Shown here: piece by piece, positions 32,978 through 41,960 of the stretch
How positions within the stretch are numbered: the stretch's first letter is position 1
Layout of the letters: each line of letters starts with the position of its first letter
NCBI RefSeq assembly: GCF_902497745.1
Contig: NZ_CABVHJ010000012.1
Location: 1-64,000, forward strand
Reading direction: 5' to 3'
From: Pseudomonas fluorescens
GTDB taxonomy: Bacteria > Pseudomonadota > Gammaproteobacteria > Pseudomonadales > Pseudomonadaceae
Length of the DNA stretch: 64,000 bases
The notes under the pieces: model-generated
The model's database searches: none
What the model saw: the letters and a program-made list of their open reading frames with translations, nothing else
Told to the model about the DNA's origin: nothing
Made by a program: the position numbers and the translations under genes

Positions 32978-33149
32978 CCCGCAATCTGGATAAAATCTGT
33001 TGAGGTTCAATCGGTTAGCGTTCTTTCTCGGGTGTTTTTTACGCTGCAGGGCAGGTGGGACAAGGCTTTTAGCTCTATTGGTGGCCGCTCGTCGATTGAG
33101 AAAATAAATTCAAAGGACATTTCCTACCGCCTGGAAAGAACATTCATAC

Positions 33150-33169
33150 CACTGGTGCTATATACAGGT
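33150..33169. promoter_or_regulatory. LexA box of dinB
   Basis: CACTG, ten mostly A/T bases, CAGGT (CTG at 33152, CAG at 33165), same form and spacing as the recA box, 48 bases before the dinB start. Confidence 0.85.
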
Positions 33170-33216
33170 GTCAGTGAGATACTGCAGGTCCGGCTTGCCA
33201 CATTTCCTTTTCTGAC

Positions 33217-34278
33217 ATGACTCAGCGAAAAATCATCCACATCGACTGCGATTGCTTTTACGCCGCCATAGAGATGCGCGATGACCCGCGTCTGGCTAGG
33301 AAGCCGTTGGCGGTGGGTGGTTCGGCGGACCGGCGCGGGGTGATCGCCACCTGCAACTATGAAGCGCGCGCGTATGGCGTGCGTTCGGCGATGGCGTCGG
33401 GGCATGCCTTGAAACTGTGTCCGGATCTGACCATCGTCAAGCCGCGCATGGACGCCTATCGCGAAGCGTCGAAAGAAATACACACGATCTTCAGCGACTA
33501 CACCGACCTGATTGAACCGCTGTCGCTGGATGAGGCCTATCTCGACGTATCCGACAGTGCGCATTTTGGCGGCAGCGCCACGCGCATCGCTCAGGACATC
33601 CGTCGCCGAGTCTCCAATCAATTGCACATCACCGTTTCTGCTGGGGTCGCGCCGAACAAGTTTCTGGCGAAAATCGCCAGCGACTGGAAAAAGCCCAACG
33701 GCTTGTTCGTTATTACGCCGGATCAGGTGGAGGATTTTGTCAGCGGTTTGCCGGTGAGTAAGTTGCACGGTGTCGGCAAGGTCACCGCCGACAAACTGGG
33801 CAGGCTCGGCATCGTCGACTGCCTGCAATTGCGCGAGTGGGACAAGCTGGCGCTGGTACGCGAATTCGGCAGTTTTGGTGAGCGACTGTGGAGTCTCGCC
33901 CGTGGGATCGATGACCGGCTGGTGCATAACGACAGTCGGCGTCAGTCGATCAGTGTGGAAAATACCTACGACGTTGATCTGCCGGACTTGCGCAGTTGCC
34001 TGGATAAATTGCCGGAGCTGTTGGAAACCCTGAAAACCCGTATGGCGCGGATCGACAGCAGTTATCGACCGGGCAAGCCGTTCGTCAAAGTGAAATTTCA
34101 TGACTTTACCCAGACGACACTGGAGCAAGCCGGGGCAGGGCGGGATCTGGGCAGTTATCAGTTGATGCTGACGCAGGCGTTCAATCGCGGCGGGAAACCA
34201 GTGCGGTTGTTGGGGGTTGGGGTGAGGCTGGAGGATTTGCGCGGCGGGTTTGAGCAGATGGAGTTGTTTGAGCGGTAG
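33217..34278 (+). CDS. dinB: DNA polymerase IV
   Basis: 353-residue Y-family polymerase for translesion synthesis. Catalytic motifs HIDCDCFYAAIEMRD (residues 8-22) and SLDEAYLDVSD near 102 supply the metal-binding acidic residues; the thumb helix-hairpin-helix has VSKLHGVGKVTADKLGRLG, and the little-finger domain runs from about 240. The C-terminus lacks a clear beta-clamp pentapeptide beyond QMELF at the very end, which fits the clamp-binding pattern QxxLF. A LexA box stands directly upstream, so it is SOS-induced. Confidence 0.96.
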   Translation: MTQRKIIHIDCDCFYAAIEMRDDPRLARKPLAVGGSADRRGVIATCNYEARAYGVRSAMASGHALKLCPDLTIVKPRMDAYREASKEIHTIFSDYTDLIEPLSLDEAYLDVSDSAHFGGSATRIAQDIRRRVSNQLHITVSAGVAPNKFLAKIASDWKKPNGLFVITPDQVEDFVSGLPVSKLHGVGKVTADKLGRLGIVDCLQLREWDKLALVREFGSFGERLWSLARGIDDRLVHNDSRRQSISVENTYDVDLPDLRSCLDKLPELLETLKTRMARIDSSYRPGKPFVKVKFHDFTQTTLEQAGAGRDLGSYQLMLTQAFNRGGKPVRLLGVGVRLEDLRGGFEQMELFER

Positions 34279-34300
34279 ATTTGCGGTGTTTGTCAGGGCC

Positions 34301-34370
34301 TCTTCGCGAGCAGGCTCGCTCCCACATTTGGAATGTATTCCACCCTGTGGGAGCGAGCCTGCTCGCGAAG
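34301..34370. repeat. REP doublet (REPIN-like), copy 5
   Basis: Inverted TCGCGAGCAGGCTCGCTCCC core and its complement with about 21 bases between, after dinB and before the lipoprotein gene (convergent). Confidence 0.9.
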
Positions 34371-34387
34371 CTTTTAGCTTTTAGCTT

Positions 34388-35341
34388 TTAGTTCGGACCT
34401 GGATCCGCCACCAGACGCCCGGCATCCTTGGTCAGCGACTTGAGAAACTCAGTCTGCAACTCAGGATCGTTGCGCGTCAGTTCGATCAGGCTTTGTTCCA
34501 GTTCGCTGGCTTCTTCTTCCAGACCCAGTTCCGACAGACGTTTGACCCGGTGCACCCACTGACTCACTTCGTCGTCTTCCAGGTCGTCATAAATCAGCCC
34601 GTGGGCTTCCAGCAGCTTGCCACGTAAATGACTGCTGATCATCAGCGATGAGTCCGAGTGCACGTCATCCTTGGCATCTTCGACGCTGATCTGCAGTTTG
34701 CCGACGTGATTGAGGTCATTTTCGGCAAACGGACTGTCGAGCAGGTTCAGACGCAGCACACCGTTACGATCGGTGGTCATGTCGAAGGTCTGCTTGCCAG
34801 CCTTGACCTGCACCGGGCGCTCGCTCCACGGCAGGCTCGAATACTCCGTGCGCTTGTCGCGCTGGACTTCATCGATACCGGCGAGGTTCTGTTGAGCACG
34901 ACCGTTGGACTGCACGTTCATGAACGGGTTGAGCCCGGCAAAACCGTAGCTCAGCCAGTCCTTGGTGACGCTGTCCGGCAGGTTGCCGAGGGCAAACACG
35001 TTGACCACGTTGGCGCCGACGCCACCGACTACGGCCACCGCGCCCAGCGGGATCTCGTAGACCTCCCGCCAAGGCTGGTAAGGCGTGTAGCGATCGTAGC
35101 GACGCGTCACTTCGAACTCGGTGACTTCAAAAGTCTTCTGTTCGTTGATCTTCACGCGTCGCTGCGGCAGCTCAAGCTCCTTAGGCTCACCGACATCAAT
35201 CTGCAGGCTATGGTCGAGTAACTTTCGCTCGACCCGCTCTTCGTGCTCGCTGCGTTGTGACATGTGATTGGCACAGCCGCTGACCAGCAGGGCACCGCAC
35301 AGGGCGGTGCCTCCGAGGCCTAAGGTGTTTCGCTTGAACAT
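34388..35341 (-). CDS. Putative lipoprotein of unknown function
   Basis: 317-residue protein with a lipoprotein signal (residues 1-23, lipobox LVSGC23). The mature part has a basic/acidic strand-rich region (PQRRVKINEQKTFEVTEFEV), YTPYQPWREVYEIPLGA, a Gly/Val/Ala-rich stretch (AVAVVGGVGANVVNVF) and an acidic helical C-terminus (EEEASELEQSLIELTRNDPELQTEF). No catalytic motif seen. The gene lies just after proS on the same strand, as a similar gene does in P. aeruginosa, and may be cotranscribed with it (17-base gap). I do not know its function. Confidence 0.75.
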   Translation of the reverse strand: MFKRNTLGLGGTALCGALLVSGCANHMSQRSEHEERVERKLLDHSLQIDVGEPKELELPQRRVKINEQKTFEVTEFEVTRRYDRYTPYQPWREVYEIPLGAVAVVGGVGANVVNVFALGNLPDSVTKDWLSYGFAGLNPFMNVQSNGRAQQNLAGIDEVQRDKRTEYSSLPWSERPVQVKAGKQTFDMTTDRNGVLRLNLLDSPFAENDLNHVGKLQISVEDAKDDVHSDSSLMISSHLRGKLLEAHGLIYDDLEDDEVSQWVHRVKRLSELGLEEEASELEQSLIELTRNDPELQTEFLKSLTKDAGRLVADPGPN

Positions 35342-35358
35342 GACGTCTCTATCTGGTT

Positions 35359-37074
35359 TCAGCGGCGGATACGGGCCTGAAGGAAGGACAATACGTCAGC
35401 CACCGGCAATGCTTGCGCTTCGCCTTCGGTACGGCTCTTGTATTCCAGGTTGCCTTCGGCGAGGCCGCGGTCGCTGACCACGATCCGGTGAGGAATGCCG
35501 ATCAGCTCCATGTCCGCGAATTTGATGCCCGGGCTGGTTTTCTTGTCGCGATCGTCCAGCAGCACTTCGAAGCCGGCGGCCGTCAGTTCGGCGTACAGCT
35601 TGTCGGTGGCTTCGCGGACCTGCTCGGTTTCATAGCGCAGCGGCACCAGAGCAATCTGGAACGGCGCCAGAGTGTCGCTCCAGATGATGCCGTTTTCGTC
35701 GTTGTTCTGCTCGATGGCCGCAGCCACCACGCGGGATACGCCGATGCCGTAGCAGCCCATTTCCAGGGTAACCGGCTTGCCGTTCTCGCCCAGCACTTCG
35801 CACTTCATCGCCTTGCTGTACTTGTTGCCCAGCTGGAAGATGTGCCCGACTTCGATGCCGCGCTTGATTTCCAGTGTGCCTTTGCCGTCCGGGCTTGGGT
35901 CACCGGCGACAACATTACGCAGGTCGGCCACGGTCGGAACCGGCAGATCACGCTCCCAGTTCACGCCGAAGTAGTGCTTGTCGTCGATGTTCGCGCCGAT
36001 TCCGAAATCGCTCATCAGCTCGACCGAACGGTCGATGATGATTGGCAGCGGCAGGTTCAGCGGACCGAGCGAACCGGCGCCGGCGCCGATGGCGTCACGC
36101 AGTTCGGCATCAGTGGCCATGACCAGCGGGCTGGCCACGCCAGGTTGCTGAGCAGCCTTGATTTCGTTGAGTTCATGGTCGCCACGAATCACCAGCGCGA
36201 TCAGCTTGCCCTCTTCTTCGGCACGCACGATCAGGGTCTTGATGGTCTTTTCAATTGGCAGATTGAATTTTTCCACCAGGGCCGCGATGGTTTTGGTATC
36301 TGGCGTATCGACCAGGCGCAGCTCTTCAGTCGCAGCAGCGCGCGACGTTTCGCGTGGCACGGCTTCGGCTTTTTCGATGTTCGCTGCGTAGTCGGAACCG
36401 TTGCTGAAGACGATGTCGTCTTCGCCGGACTCGGCCAGTACGTGGAACTCGTGCGAACCAGCACCACCGATCGAACCGTTGTCGGCTTCAACCGGGCGGA
36501 ATTTCAGACCCAGACGCGTGAAGATGTTGCAGTACGCTTCATGCATGCGGTCGTAGGTGATCTGCAACGACGCCTGATCAGCGTGGAACGAGTACGCGTC
36601 CTTCATGATGAATTCGCGACCACGCATCAAACCGAAGCGTGGGCGGATTTCGTCACGGAATTTGGTCTGGATCTGGTAAAGGTTGATTGGCAGCTGTTTG
36701 TAGCTGCTCAACTCGTTGCGCATCAGATCGGTGATCACTTCTTCGTGAGTCGGGCCCGCGCAGAAGTCGCGACCGTGGCGGTCTTTGATGCGCAGCAGTT
36801 CAGGGCCGTATTCTTCCCAGCGCCCCGATTCCTGCCACAGCTCGGCCGGTTGGGTGCTCGGCATCAACACTTCCAGAGAGCCGGCGGCGTTCATCTCTTC
36901 GCGAACGATGGCTTCAACCTTGCGCATGACTCGCAGGCCCATGGGCAGCCAGGTGTACAGGCCCGAGGCGAGTTTGCGGATCATGCCGGCGCGCAGCATC
37001 AGCTGATGGCTGATCACGACCGCGTCGGAAGGCGTTTCTTTCTGTGTGGCGAGCAAAAATTGACTGGTGCGCAT
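35359..37074 (-). CDS. proS: Prolyl-tRNA synthetase (bacterial type)
   Basis: 571-residue class II synthetase charging tRNA-Pro. Motif 2-like FRDEIRPRFGLMRGREFIMKDAYSFH near residue 140, an inserted editing (INS) domain at about 225-400 that clears alanyl-tRNA-Pro, motif 3 with GCYGIGVSRVVAAAIEQ near 440 and a C-terminal anticodon-binding domain from about 470. Length is standard for the bacterial form. Upstream gene ampG is on the same strand at a 129-base distance. Confidence 0.97.
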   Translation of the reverse strand: MRTSQFLLATQKETPSDAVVISHQLMLRAGMIRKLASGLYTWLPMGLRVMRKVEAIVREEMNAAGSLEVLMPSTQPAELWQESGRWEEYGPELLRIKDRHGRDFCAGPTHEEVITDLMRNELSSYKQLPINLYQIQTKFRDEIRPRFGLMRGREFIMKDAYSFHADQASLQITYDRMHEAYCNIFTRLGLKFRPVEADNGSIGGAGSHEFHVLAESGEDDIVFSNGSDYAANIEKAEAVPRETSRAAATEELRLVDTPDTKTIAALVEKFNLPIEKTIKTLIVRAEEEGKLIALVIRGDHELNEIKAAQQPGVASPLVMATDAELRDAIGAGAGSLGPLNLPLPIIIDRSVELMSDFGIGANIDDKHYFGVNWERDLPVPTVADLRNVVAGDPSPDGKGTLEIKRGIEVGHIFQLGNKYSKAMKCEVLGENGKPVTLEMGCYGIGVSRVVAAAIEQNNDENGIIWSDTLAPFQIALVPLRYETEQVREATDKLYAELTAAGFEVLLDDRDKKTSPGIKFADMELIGIPHRIVVSDRGLAEGNLEYKSRTEGEAQALPVADVLSFLQARIRR

Positions 37075-37203
37075 GGTTGGCCGTTGTCGGTTGCTATGAC
37101 TGGAAATGACTCCGCAGTGTACCGGCGAGTTTTGCCGACGTACAGGCGTGAGGTCAGTGGGGAGGCACGACGGCGGGATTCCTCCCGCCGTTGCCGAAAC
37201 GTC

Positions 37204-38763
37204 TTACGATTCTTCTGTGACCGGCGTCGGGACAGGCTCGGGCGTTGGCGTCGGGCCTTCGCGGCGGCTCTCCTGGAACCAGTGCAGGGCGATCAGCACC
37301 AGCGTCGGCACACCGAGGAGGGCGGTGATCAGGAAGAAGCTGTGATAACCAAACTTTTCGACCAAGACCCCGGAATAACCGCCCATCAGGCGTGGCAGCA
37401 GCAGCATGATCGAACTGAGCAGGGCGTATTGGGTGGCGGAGAACTTCAGGTTGGTCAGGCTCGACAGATAGGCTACGAACGCCGACGTCGCCAGGCCCGA
37501 GCTGAAGTTGTCGAGGGAAATGGTCACCACCAGCATCTGCAGGTTCGGGCCCATGTCGGCGAGCATGACGAACAGCAGGTTGGTAGCTGCCGAGGCCGCG
37601 CCGCCGATGAACAGAATCGGCAGGATGCCGAAACGCACGATCAGCAGGCCGCCCATGCCGGCGCCAACCAGCGTCATGATCAGGCCGAAGATCTTGCTGA
37701 CACTGGCGATCTGATCCTTGGTGAAACCCTGGTCGATATAGAACACGTTGGCCATGACGCCCATCACCGTGTCCGACATGCGATAGGTGGCAATCAGACC
37801 GAGCAACAGCAGTGCCTGCCAGCGATAACGCAGAATGAAATCGTTGACCGGCGTCAGCACCGGCGCCAGGCCGCGACGGCCCATGGTCGACAGGCACAGG
37901 CCGGTGAGCAGCGTATAGAGAATGGCGCGCAGGAAGGCGCGGTCTTCGAGCAGCAGGTCGAGCGGGCTCATGTCGCCGAACAGCACGCCGGCGAAATCGG
38001 TGTTGTACAGCTGAGTGAACATCGCCGGCACCGAGACCAGCAAAACGATCAGCACAAATACCGACATCAACTGATGCATGAAGGTGTAACGCCCGGCCTG
38101 CAACTGTGTGCGTAGCGGCACTGGCGGTTCGCGCATGAATAGCGTGGTCAGCAGCGCGGGCACCATCAATGCACCGAACAGTGCGTAGGTGCCGGCCCAG
38201 GCGGAATGTTGATAGTTGAAGCCAGTGGAGCCGAAGCCCTCTGCGAAGAACAGCGCACCGGCAGTCGCCAGCAGTGCTGCCACGCGATAGCCGGACATAT
38301 AACTGGCGGCAAGAGCGGCCTGGCGGTTGTCCTCGGCGATTTCCAGGCGATAGGCATCCACCGCAATATCTTGAGTGGCGGAGGCAAAGGCGACGACAAC
38401 GGCGATCGCGATCAGCCAGGACAAATGTTTCTGTGGATCACAGAAACCCATGCCGATCAGGCCGAGGATGACCAGTACCTGTGAGAGCACCAGCCAGGAG
38501 CGGCGACGGCCAAGCTTGCCCAGCAACGGCAGGCGCCATTGGTCGAGCAGGGGTGACCAGACCCATTTGAACGCATAGGCCAGGCCGATCAGGCTGGCAT
38601 AGCCGATGGTTTCACGGGCGACGCCGGCTTCACGCAGCCAGACGGAAAGCGTTGAAAACACCAGCATGTACGGCAGGCCGGCGGCGAAACCGAGCAACAA
38701 CAGCACGAGCGTCGAAGGACTGGCATAAGCGGCTAGCGCGGCGCGCCAGGTTTTACGGGGCAT
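37204..38763 (-). CDS. ampG: Muropeptide permease AmpG
   Basis: 519-residue MFS-type permease that imports anhydro-muropeptides for cell wall recycling and thereby AmpC beta-lactamase induction. The N-terminus YASPSTLVLLLLGFAAGLPYM is nearly identical to P. aeruginosa AmpG, with RRRSWLVLSQ and SATQDIAVDAYRLEI following; 13-14 hydrophobic segments are seen. The C-terminal tail (about residue 495 on) is Pro/Thr/Glu-rich and soluble. It is shorter than the 594-residue P. aeruginosa protein, mainly in loops and tail. Confidence 0.93.
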   Translation of the reverse strand: MPRKTWRAALAAYASPSTLVLLLLGFAAGLPYMLVFSTLSVWLREAGVARETIGYASLIGLAYAFKWVWSPLLDQWRLPLLGKLGRRRSWLVLSQVLVILGLIGMGFCDPQKHLSWLIAIAVVVAFASATQDIAVDAYRLEIAEDNRQAALAASYMSGYRVAALLATAGALFFAEGFGSTGFNYQHSAWAGTYALFGALMVPALLTTLFMREPPVPLRTQLQAGRYTFMHQLMSVFVLIVLLVSVPAMFTQLYNTDFAGVLFGDMSPLDLLLEDRAFLRAILYTLLTGLCLSTMGRRGLAPVLTPVNDFILRYRWQALLLLGLIATYRMSDTVMGVMANVFYIDQGFTKDQIASVSKIFGLIMTLVGAGMGGLLIVRFGILPILFIGGAASAATNLLFVMLADMGPNLQMLVVTISLDNFSSGLATSAFVAYLSSLTNLKFSATQYALLSSIMLLLPRLMGGYSGVLVEKFGYHSFFLITALLGVPTLVLIALHWFQESRREGPTPTPEPVPTPVTEES

Positions 38764-38806
38764 GGGCTGGAGTCTGCCTCAAGATTGCGAAAACAAAGCG
38801 CGCACT

Positions 38807-39160
38807 CTAACCGCTGTGCTCTACCGGACGCCAGCCATGGCGCTGAATATCCACACGATTGTTCAGGACGGTGATGCCTTCCATGCGCAATCGAGCCCGT
38901 TGTTCATCGCCCGAAGGGCTGCCCACCGGCAGGCTGATCCGACCGCCGGCGCCCAGCACGCGGTGCCAGGGCAGCTTGGTATCGCCGGGCAACTGGCTCA
39001 AAGTGCGGCCGACCCAGCGGGCGGCGCGCCCCAACCCGGCCAGTTCAGCTAACTGACCATAGCTGACGACTTTGCCCTCGGGCACTTGAGCGAGCGTGGA
39101 ATAGAGCGCCGTGCGTCGGATTTGCGCTTCACTGTCACGGTCGTGGGGCTGCTCTGTCAC
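38807..39160 (-). CDS. Alkyltransferase-like protein (MGMT family, Trp at the active-site Cys)
   Basis: 117-residue protein of the O6-alkylguanine-DNA alkyltransferase C-terminal family: VPEGKVVSYGQLAELAG near residue 26 and the active-site segment, which reads PWHRV (64-68) where active enzymes have PCHRV. Trp65 in place of the acceptor Cys defines alkyltransferase-like (ATL) proteins, which bind O6-alkylguanine and hand it to nucleotide excision repair. The start is a GTG at 39160 with AGGA upstream; a longer frame to 39505 has no support. Confidence 0.88.
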   Translation of the reverse strand: MTEQPHDRDSEAQIRRTALYSTLAQVPEGKVVSYGQLAELAGLGRAARWVGRTLSQLPGDTKLPWHRVLGAGGRISLPVGSPSGDEQRARLRMEGITVLNNRVDIQRHGWRPVEHSG

Positions 39161-39323
39161 GGGCGCGGTTCCTGAACATTGGCGGATTTGATGCTTCAAG
39201 GGTAATCCGTCGCGGCGTAGTTGAGAAATGAACTCAATGGAAATCGTCCGGTCAGTCCTTGTCAGGGTCTTATTCCTACGGATAATGCCGACCTTTTCGC
39301 AAACTTGAGCCCTAGATTCGCTT

Positions 39324-40331
39324 ATGTTTTCCAGATCCTTGCTGTGCCTTGCTGTTTTCAGCGCGTCCACGCCCCTGCTTGCCGACACCGTCTGGTTGAA
39401 GAACGGTGACAAGTTGAGCGGCACCATCACCGTGTTCGATGGCGGCAAGCTGTTGATCCAGACCAAATATGCCGGTGCGGTCACCATTGACTGGAAAGAG
39501 GTCAAAACCCTGGACAGCGATCAGCATTTGCTGGTCAAACAGGATGCCTACACCGGTGAAGTGTCCAAGTCGCTTACTGCCGCCGAGGATGGCAAGGTCA
39601 CTCTGGCCAACGGCGAAGCGCCGAAAACCGTCGAGCTGGCGAGCATTCAGCAGATCCTCAAGCCGAAACCGGTGGTCGAGGATCTGGTGTGGAAGGGTAA
39701 TGTCGACCTGGCGCTGGACTATCAGCGCGCAGAGAAAGACACCGATGACTACGATGTCGGCTTCAAGACCACGGCCCGTCATGGGCGCTGGCGTCATACC
39801 GCCGAAGGCGAATACAACCGCGAAGTGCAGGACGACGAGACCACTACCAACAACTGGCGTGCTGAATACGCACTCGACCGCTTCCTGACTGATAAATGGT
39901 TCTGGCAGGGTCGTCTGAATTACAAGCGCGATCACATCGAAGAGCTGGCGCGTCAGCGCGTGGTCGGTACCGGTCCTGGCTACCAGTTCTGGGATGACGA
40001 GTTGGGCGCATTCTCGCTGGGCTCGCTGCTTAACCGCACCGACTACGAGTATCGCGATGGCAGCAAGGACAACTTCTACTCTGTCGCCATGAAATGGGAT
40101 TACAACCGTTACCTGATCGGCAAGAAGGTCGAATTCTTCACCAACGGTGAAGTGGGCAAGCCGCTGTCCGGTGTCGCTGATTACGCGCTGGATGCTGAAT
40201 TGGGGCTGCGCTACAAAGTTACCGATTGGGCCTCGCTCAACCTCAAGGCTGAGCGTGACATCATTAGCGGCACCAACGATGCGGACCTGAACAAGACCCG
40301 TTACACCGCAGGTTTTGGCGTGGCCTGGTAA
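39324..40331 (+). CDS. DUF481 outer-membrane protein (YdiY-like)
   Basis: 335-residue exported protein. Signal peptide 1-20 (SLLCLAVFSASTPLLA-D). Residues 21-120 form a strand-rich N-terminal domain (DTVWLKNGDKLSGTITVFDGG) often seen before DUF481; from about 125 to the end alternating strands with aromatic girdle residues and a C-terminal TAGFGVAW fit a small outer-membrane beta-barrel ending in an aromatic residue. Function is unknown; E. coli YdiY is acid-inducible. Single gene with its own terminator. Confidence 0.85.
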   Translation: MFSRSLLCLAVFSASTPLLADTVWLKNGDKLSGTITVFDGGKLLIQTKYAGAVTIDWKEVKTLDSDQHLLVKQDAYTGEVSKSLTAAEDGKVTLANGEAPKTVELASIQQILKPKPVVEDLVWKGNVDLALDYQRAEKDTDDYDVGFKTTARHGRWRHTAEGEYNREVQDDETTTNNWRAEYALDRFLTDKWFWQGRLNYKRDHIEELARQRVVGTGPGYQFWDDELGAFSLGSLLNRTDYEYRDGSKDNFYSVAMKWDYNRYLIGKKVEFFTNGEVGKPLSGVADYALDAELGLRYKVTDWASLNLKAERDIISGTNDADLNKTRYTAGFGVAW

Positions 40332-40338
40332 GTCGCCC

Positions 40339-40377
40339 AAAAAAAATCGCAGCCTGGTCGGGCTGCGATTTTTTTTG
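40339..40377 (+). terminator. Terminator after the DUF481 gene
   Basis: Arms AAAAATCGCAGCC and GGCTGCGATTTTT around TGGTCG; the A and T runs on both sides allow bidirectional action. Confidence 0.9.
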
Positions 40378-40398
40378 CCTGTACAAAACAGGCGCCCA

Positions 40399-40432
40399 CA
40401 AAAAAGCCCCGCTTTTAAGGGCGGGGCTCTTT
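40399..40432 (-). terminator. Terminator after the cold-shock gene
   Basis: On the minus strand GAGCCCCGCCC pairs with GGGCGGGGCT-like bases (arms AGCCCCGC/GCGGGGCT) and is followed by TTTTTTG. Confidence 0.85.
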
Positions 40433-40449
40433 TCTAAAGAAGCTACAAG

Positions 40450-40659
40450 TTAGATAACTTGTACTTCTTCAGCTTGCATGCCTTTCTGACCGCGGGTAGC
40501 GATGAAAGAAACCTGTTGGCCTTCTTTCAGGCTTTTGAAGCCGTCGGATTGGATAGCTTTGAAGTGAACGAACAGGTCGTCACCGGATTGTGGGGTGATG
40601 AAGCCGAAGCCTTTTTCATCGTTGAACCACTTAACGGTACCGGTTTGGCGATTAGACAT
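40450..40659 (-). CDS. Cold-shock domain protein (CspA/CapB family)
   Basis: 69-residue single-domain cold-shock protein, an RNA chaperone that melts mRNA structure. RNA-binding motifs GTVKWFNDEKGFGFITP (RNP1) and DLFVHFKAI (RNP2) are intact. Nearly identical to the CapB-type proteins of Pseudomonas. The 354-base upstream region likely includes a long 5' UTR, common in this family and used for temperature control; that is inference. Convergent with the DUF481 gene behind two terminators. Confidence 0.95.
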   Translation of the reverse strand: MSNRQTGTVKWFNDEKGFGFITPQSGDDLFVHFKAIQSDGFKSLKEGQQVSFIATRGQKGMQAEEVQVI

Positions 40660-41013
40660 GGTGTAACTCCTTGAACAAAGATAACTGCGACGCAGGAAGA
40701 ACCCTGGCCGAGACTGAGTGCAAAGAGCAGGAAAAATTCTTGTAGATGGTTGGATCGAAATTCAACATATCGTGTAGAGATTCTCAGTGACACAAGCAGC
40801 ACAGTGGCGCCACCTTAACCCTTTTTCCGGGACGTGCCAATGCTTCTTGCGAAGGTTTCTTTGATTTAGGGATCGGCGGTGTGACGGTTCGTCGCCAGAC
40901 TGCGTAAATCATGGGGGATCGGCGAGAATTGCAGCCCGCACTTTGAACCCGGCGGCGCGCCCGGTAAGATGCCGGACAGAATTTTTCCACCTCGCTATTC
41001 AGGACACCCCGCC
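40660..41013. other. Intergenic region between divergent csp and dcd genes
   Basis: 354 bases without a gene. Holds the csp promoter and probable long leader (A/T-rich around 40730-40800) and the dcd promoter. No further structure recognised. Confidence 0.5.
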
Positions 41014-41580
41014 ATGAGCATCAAATCGGACAAGTGGATTCGCCGCATGGCGCAGGAACACGGCATGATCGAACCGTTCGTCGAGCGCCAGATGCGCGGC
41101 AGCGACGACAGCCGTGTGATCTCCTACGGTGTATCGAGCTATGGCTACGATGTACGTTGCACCAATCACTTCAAGGTGTTCACCAACATTAACTCGTCCA
41201 TCGTCGATCCGAAAAACTTCGACCCGGGCAGTTTCGTCGACGTCCACAGCGACGTCTGCATCATTCCGCCGAACTCTTTCGCCCTGGCCAGCACCGTTGA
41301 ATACTTCCGCATTCCGCGCAATGTATTGACCATCTGCCTGGGCAAAAGCACCTACGCGCGTTGCGGCATCATCGTAAACGTCACGCCGCTCGAGCCTGAG
41401 TGGGAAGGCCACGTGACGCTGGAATTCTCCAACACCACCAACCTGCCGGCGAAGATCTACGCCAACGAAGGCGTGGCGCAGATGCTCTTCCTCGAATCCG
41501 ACGAGGAATGTGAAGTGTCTTACAAGGATCGCGGCGGCAAGTACCAGGGCCAGCGTGGCGTGACCTTGCCGCGCACCTGA
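41014..41580 (+). CDS. dcd: dCTP deaminase
   Basis: 188-residue trimeric dCTP deaminase producing dUTP for thymidylate synthesis. Core motifs: VSSYGYDVRC near residue 43, GSFVDVHSD, the catalytic region LTICLGKSTYARCGIIVNVTPLEPEWEGHVTLEFSNTTNLPAKIYANEG (read in parts, residues 105-155), with Glu in EPEWEG. The ATG at 41014 gives the usual start. Terminator follows 35 bases downstream. Family enzymes are closely related to dUTPases. Confidence 0.96.
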   Translation: MSIKSDKWIRRMAQEHGMIEPFVERQMRGSDDSRVISYGVSSYGYDVRCTNHFKVFTNINSSIVDPKNFDPGSFVDVHSDVCIIPPNSFALASTVEYFRIPRNVLTICLGKSTYARCGIIVNVTPLEPEWEGHVTLEFSNTTNLPAKIYANEGVAQMLFLESDEECEVSYKDRGGKYQGQRGVTLPRT

Positions 41581-41614
41581 TCGGTCCATCCGACAGATCG
41601 CGGGAATTCTTTGG

Positions 41615-41650
41615 CGGGCAGACACTCTATGGGGTGTACTGCCCGTTTTT
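41615..41650 (+). terminator. Terminator after dcd
   Basis: CGGGCAG and CTGCCCG arms with an inner ACAC/GTGT part and TTTTTGC after; interrupted stem. Confidence 0.75.
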
Positions 41651-41687
41651 GCTTTCGGCAAAACGGGCCTTCGCCGAGGAGTGCCCT

Positions 41688-41897
41688 ATGAAGATCGATC
41701 CGCAAATCACTGCCGAACTGGCAAGGCTCGAGCCCAATCAGATTGGCGTATTGGCCTGGTCCTTGTTGGCGCATCCGCCACTTAGCATGGCCGGCGGAAT
41801 TCCCGGTCAACCCGATCCCGATACCCCTAACGAACAACCGACCGAACCGGGCGAACCGACGCTTCCGGACGAGCCACCACCGGCACCGGTTGCCTGA
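41688..41897 (+). CDS. Small proline-rich hypothetical protein
   Basis: 69-residue protein starting at the ATG after GAGGAG. Residues 1-35 contain an amphipathic part (DPQITAELARLEPNQIGVLAWSLLAHPP); the remainder is a Pro/Glu/Asp tail (QPDPDTPNEQPTEPGEP) expected to be disordered. No signal peptide. I do not recognise the family. The strong ribosome site and codon use argue that it is expressed. Convergent with pdeM, sharing a hairpin at the 3' ends. Confidence 0.55.
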   Translation: MKIDPQITAELARLEPNQIGVLAWSLLAHPPLSMAGGIPGQPDPDTPNEQPTEPGEPTLPDEPPPAPVA

Positions 41898-41914
41898 TCT
41901 GCATTGAAAACGAA

Positions 41915-41960
41915 TGGCCAGTCAGATGAGGTCTGCAAAGACTTCAACTGACTGGCCATA
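41915..41960. terminator. Hairpin between convergent genes, overlapping the pdeM 3' end
   Basis: Arms ATGGCCAGTCAG and CTGACTGGCCAT, about 22 bases apart. It can form on both transcripts; U-tracts are weak, so termination strength is uncertain. Confidence 0.5.

Noticed and set aside
35413..38115. 900-codon plus-strand open frame opposite proS and ampG
   Set aside because: Runs across two well-supported minus-strand genes and their gap; shadow of codon bias.
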